From Petrolisthes cinctipes (Eukaryota; Arthropoda; Malacostraca; Decapoda; Porcellanidae), in contig JAWQEG010001395.1 of assembly GCA_033782935.1 (NCBI GenBank), forward strand, positions 1,582,501 to 1,646,500: DNA of 64,000 nt, given 5' to 3'. Made by a program: the position numbers and the translations under genes. Position 1 is the stretch's first letter; each line of letters begins with the position of its first letter. Below, piece by piece: positions 63,991-64,000 of the stretch. The notes under the pieces were generated by a model, which saw nothing but the letters and a program-made list of their open reading frames with translations, was not told the origin of the DNA and did no database searches.

Positions 63991-64000
63991 CTCTTAAACG

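Larger units (their letters stand above)
62150..64000 (+). mobile_element. LINE copy F (A family, diverged, internally deleted), runs off the right edge
   Basis: ORF1 N-terminal block (about 62335-62640, SLPRAVVDKALETPLSSRGD) is joined directly to the reverse transcriptase tail (about 62680 on, RTLNLLRILTHITLGADRDA), then RNase H, then the CPSLGDL-type C-terminal segment near 63960 (VDCSRLGDL). The endonuclease and polymerase core are missing, as in copy B but with a different junction. Many substitutions and stops make this the oldest copy in the window. Confidence 0.8.

Overview
This is a piece of a large, repeat-rich animal genome. The best guess is an arthropod, probably a decapod crustacean. 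Three things point there: a run of the arthropod telomere pentamer (CCTAA, complement of TTAGG) at about 44.1 kb, very abundant dinucleotide microsatellites, and a mix of I/Jockey-like LINEs, DIRS and Gypsy retroelements and piggyBac, hAT and Tc1-like DNA transposons. The species is inference; the sequence does not name it. Nearly all recognisable coding capacity belongs to mobile elements, most of them broken and several nested inside one another.

Layout. 0-7 kb: a full-length but mutated RNase H-bearing LINE (copy A), then an older copy (C) split by a younger, internally deleted copy (B) with a 14-bp target-site duplication. 7-17 kb: mostly non-coding, with dispersed repeats, a 1.07-kb foldback element with 462-bp arms, a minus-strand LINE of another family and a LINE 3' fragment. 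17-30 kb: a hAT-like non-autonomous element, a LINE relic carrying a solo LTR with 5-bp duplication, and a Gypsy element with integrase upstream of reverse transcriptase (the Gmr1-type order). That Gypsy is interrupted by a nearly complete 7.04-kb DIRS1-like tyrosine-recombinase retrotransposon with perfect 86-bp inverted termini and apparent spliceosomal introns. 30-36 kb: a Tc1-like MITE, a tRNA-derived SINE and a minus-strand LINE (H) carrying a hAT MITE. 36-38 kb: an open single-exon cold-shock-domain gene followed by a CAC-rich minisatellite. 38.8-45.6 kb: another LINE (E), split by a 5.2-kb insertion that contains an intact piggyBac. 46-53 kb: microsatellites and two elements with long terminal inverted repeats. 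53.8-57.2 kb: a second, almost identical and intact piggyBac. 58-61 kb: a minus-strand LINE (D). 62-64 kb: a diverged, internally deleted LINE (F) that runs off the right edge.

A host gene appears to run through the left half on the minus strand. Four candidate exons (31.4, 16.6, 11.5 and 7.7 kb) have splice-like borders and mutually compatible phases. Joined, they read like the extracellular part of an arthropod ionotropic-receptor-type protein, with the Gypsy, DIRS and LINE insertions lying in its introns.

The two piggyBac transposases (786 and 788 residues) are the only large mobile-element genes that look fully functional. The DIRS recombinase is open with all catalytic residues, but its reverse transcriptase frame carries one stop and one frameshift. 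The two piggyBac copies differ in the number of tandem units near both ends. Several retroelements share a GC-clamped stem-loop followed by an AATC tail, suggesting a common reverse-transcriptase recognition end.
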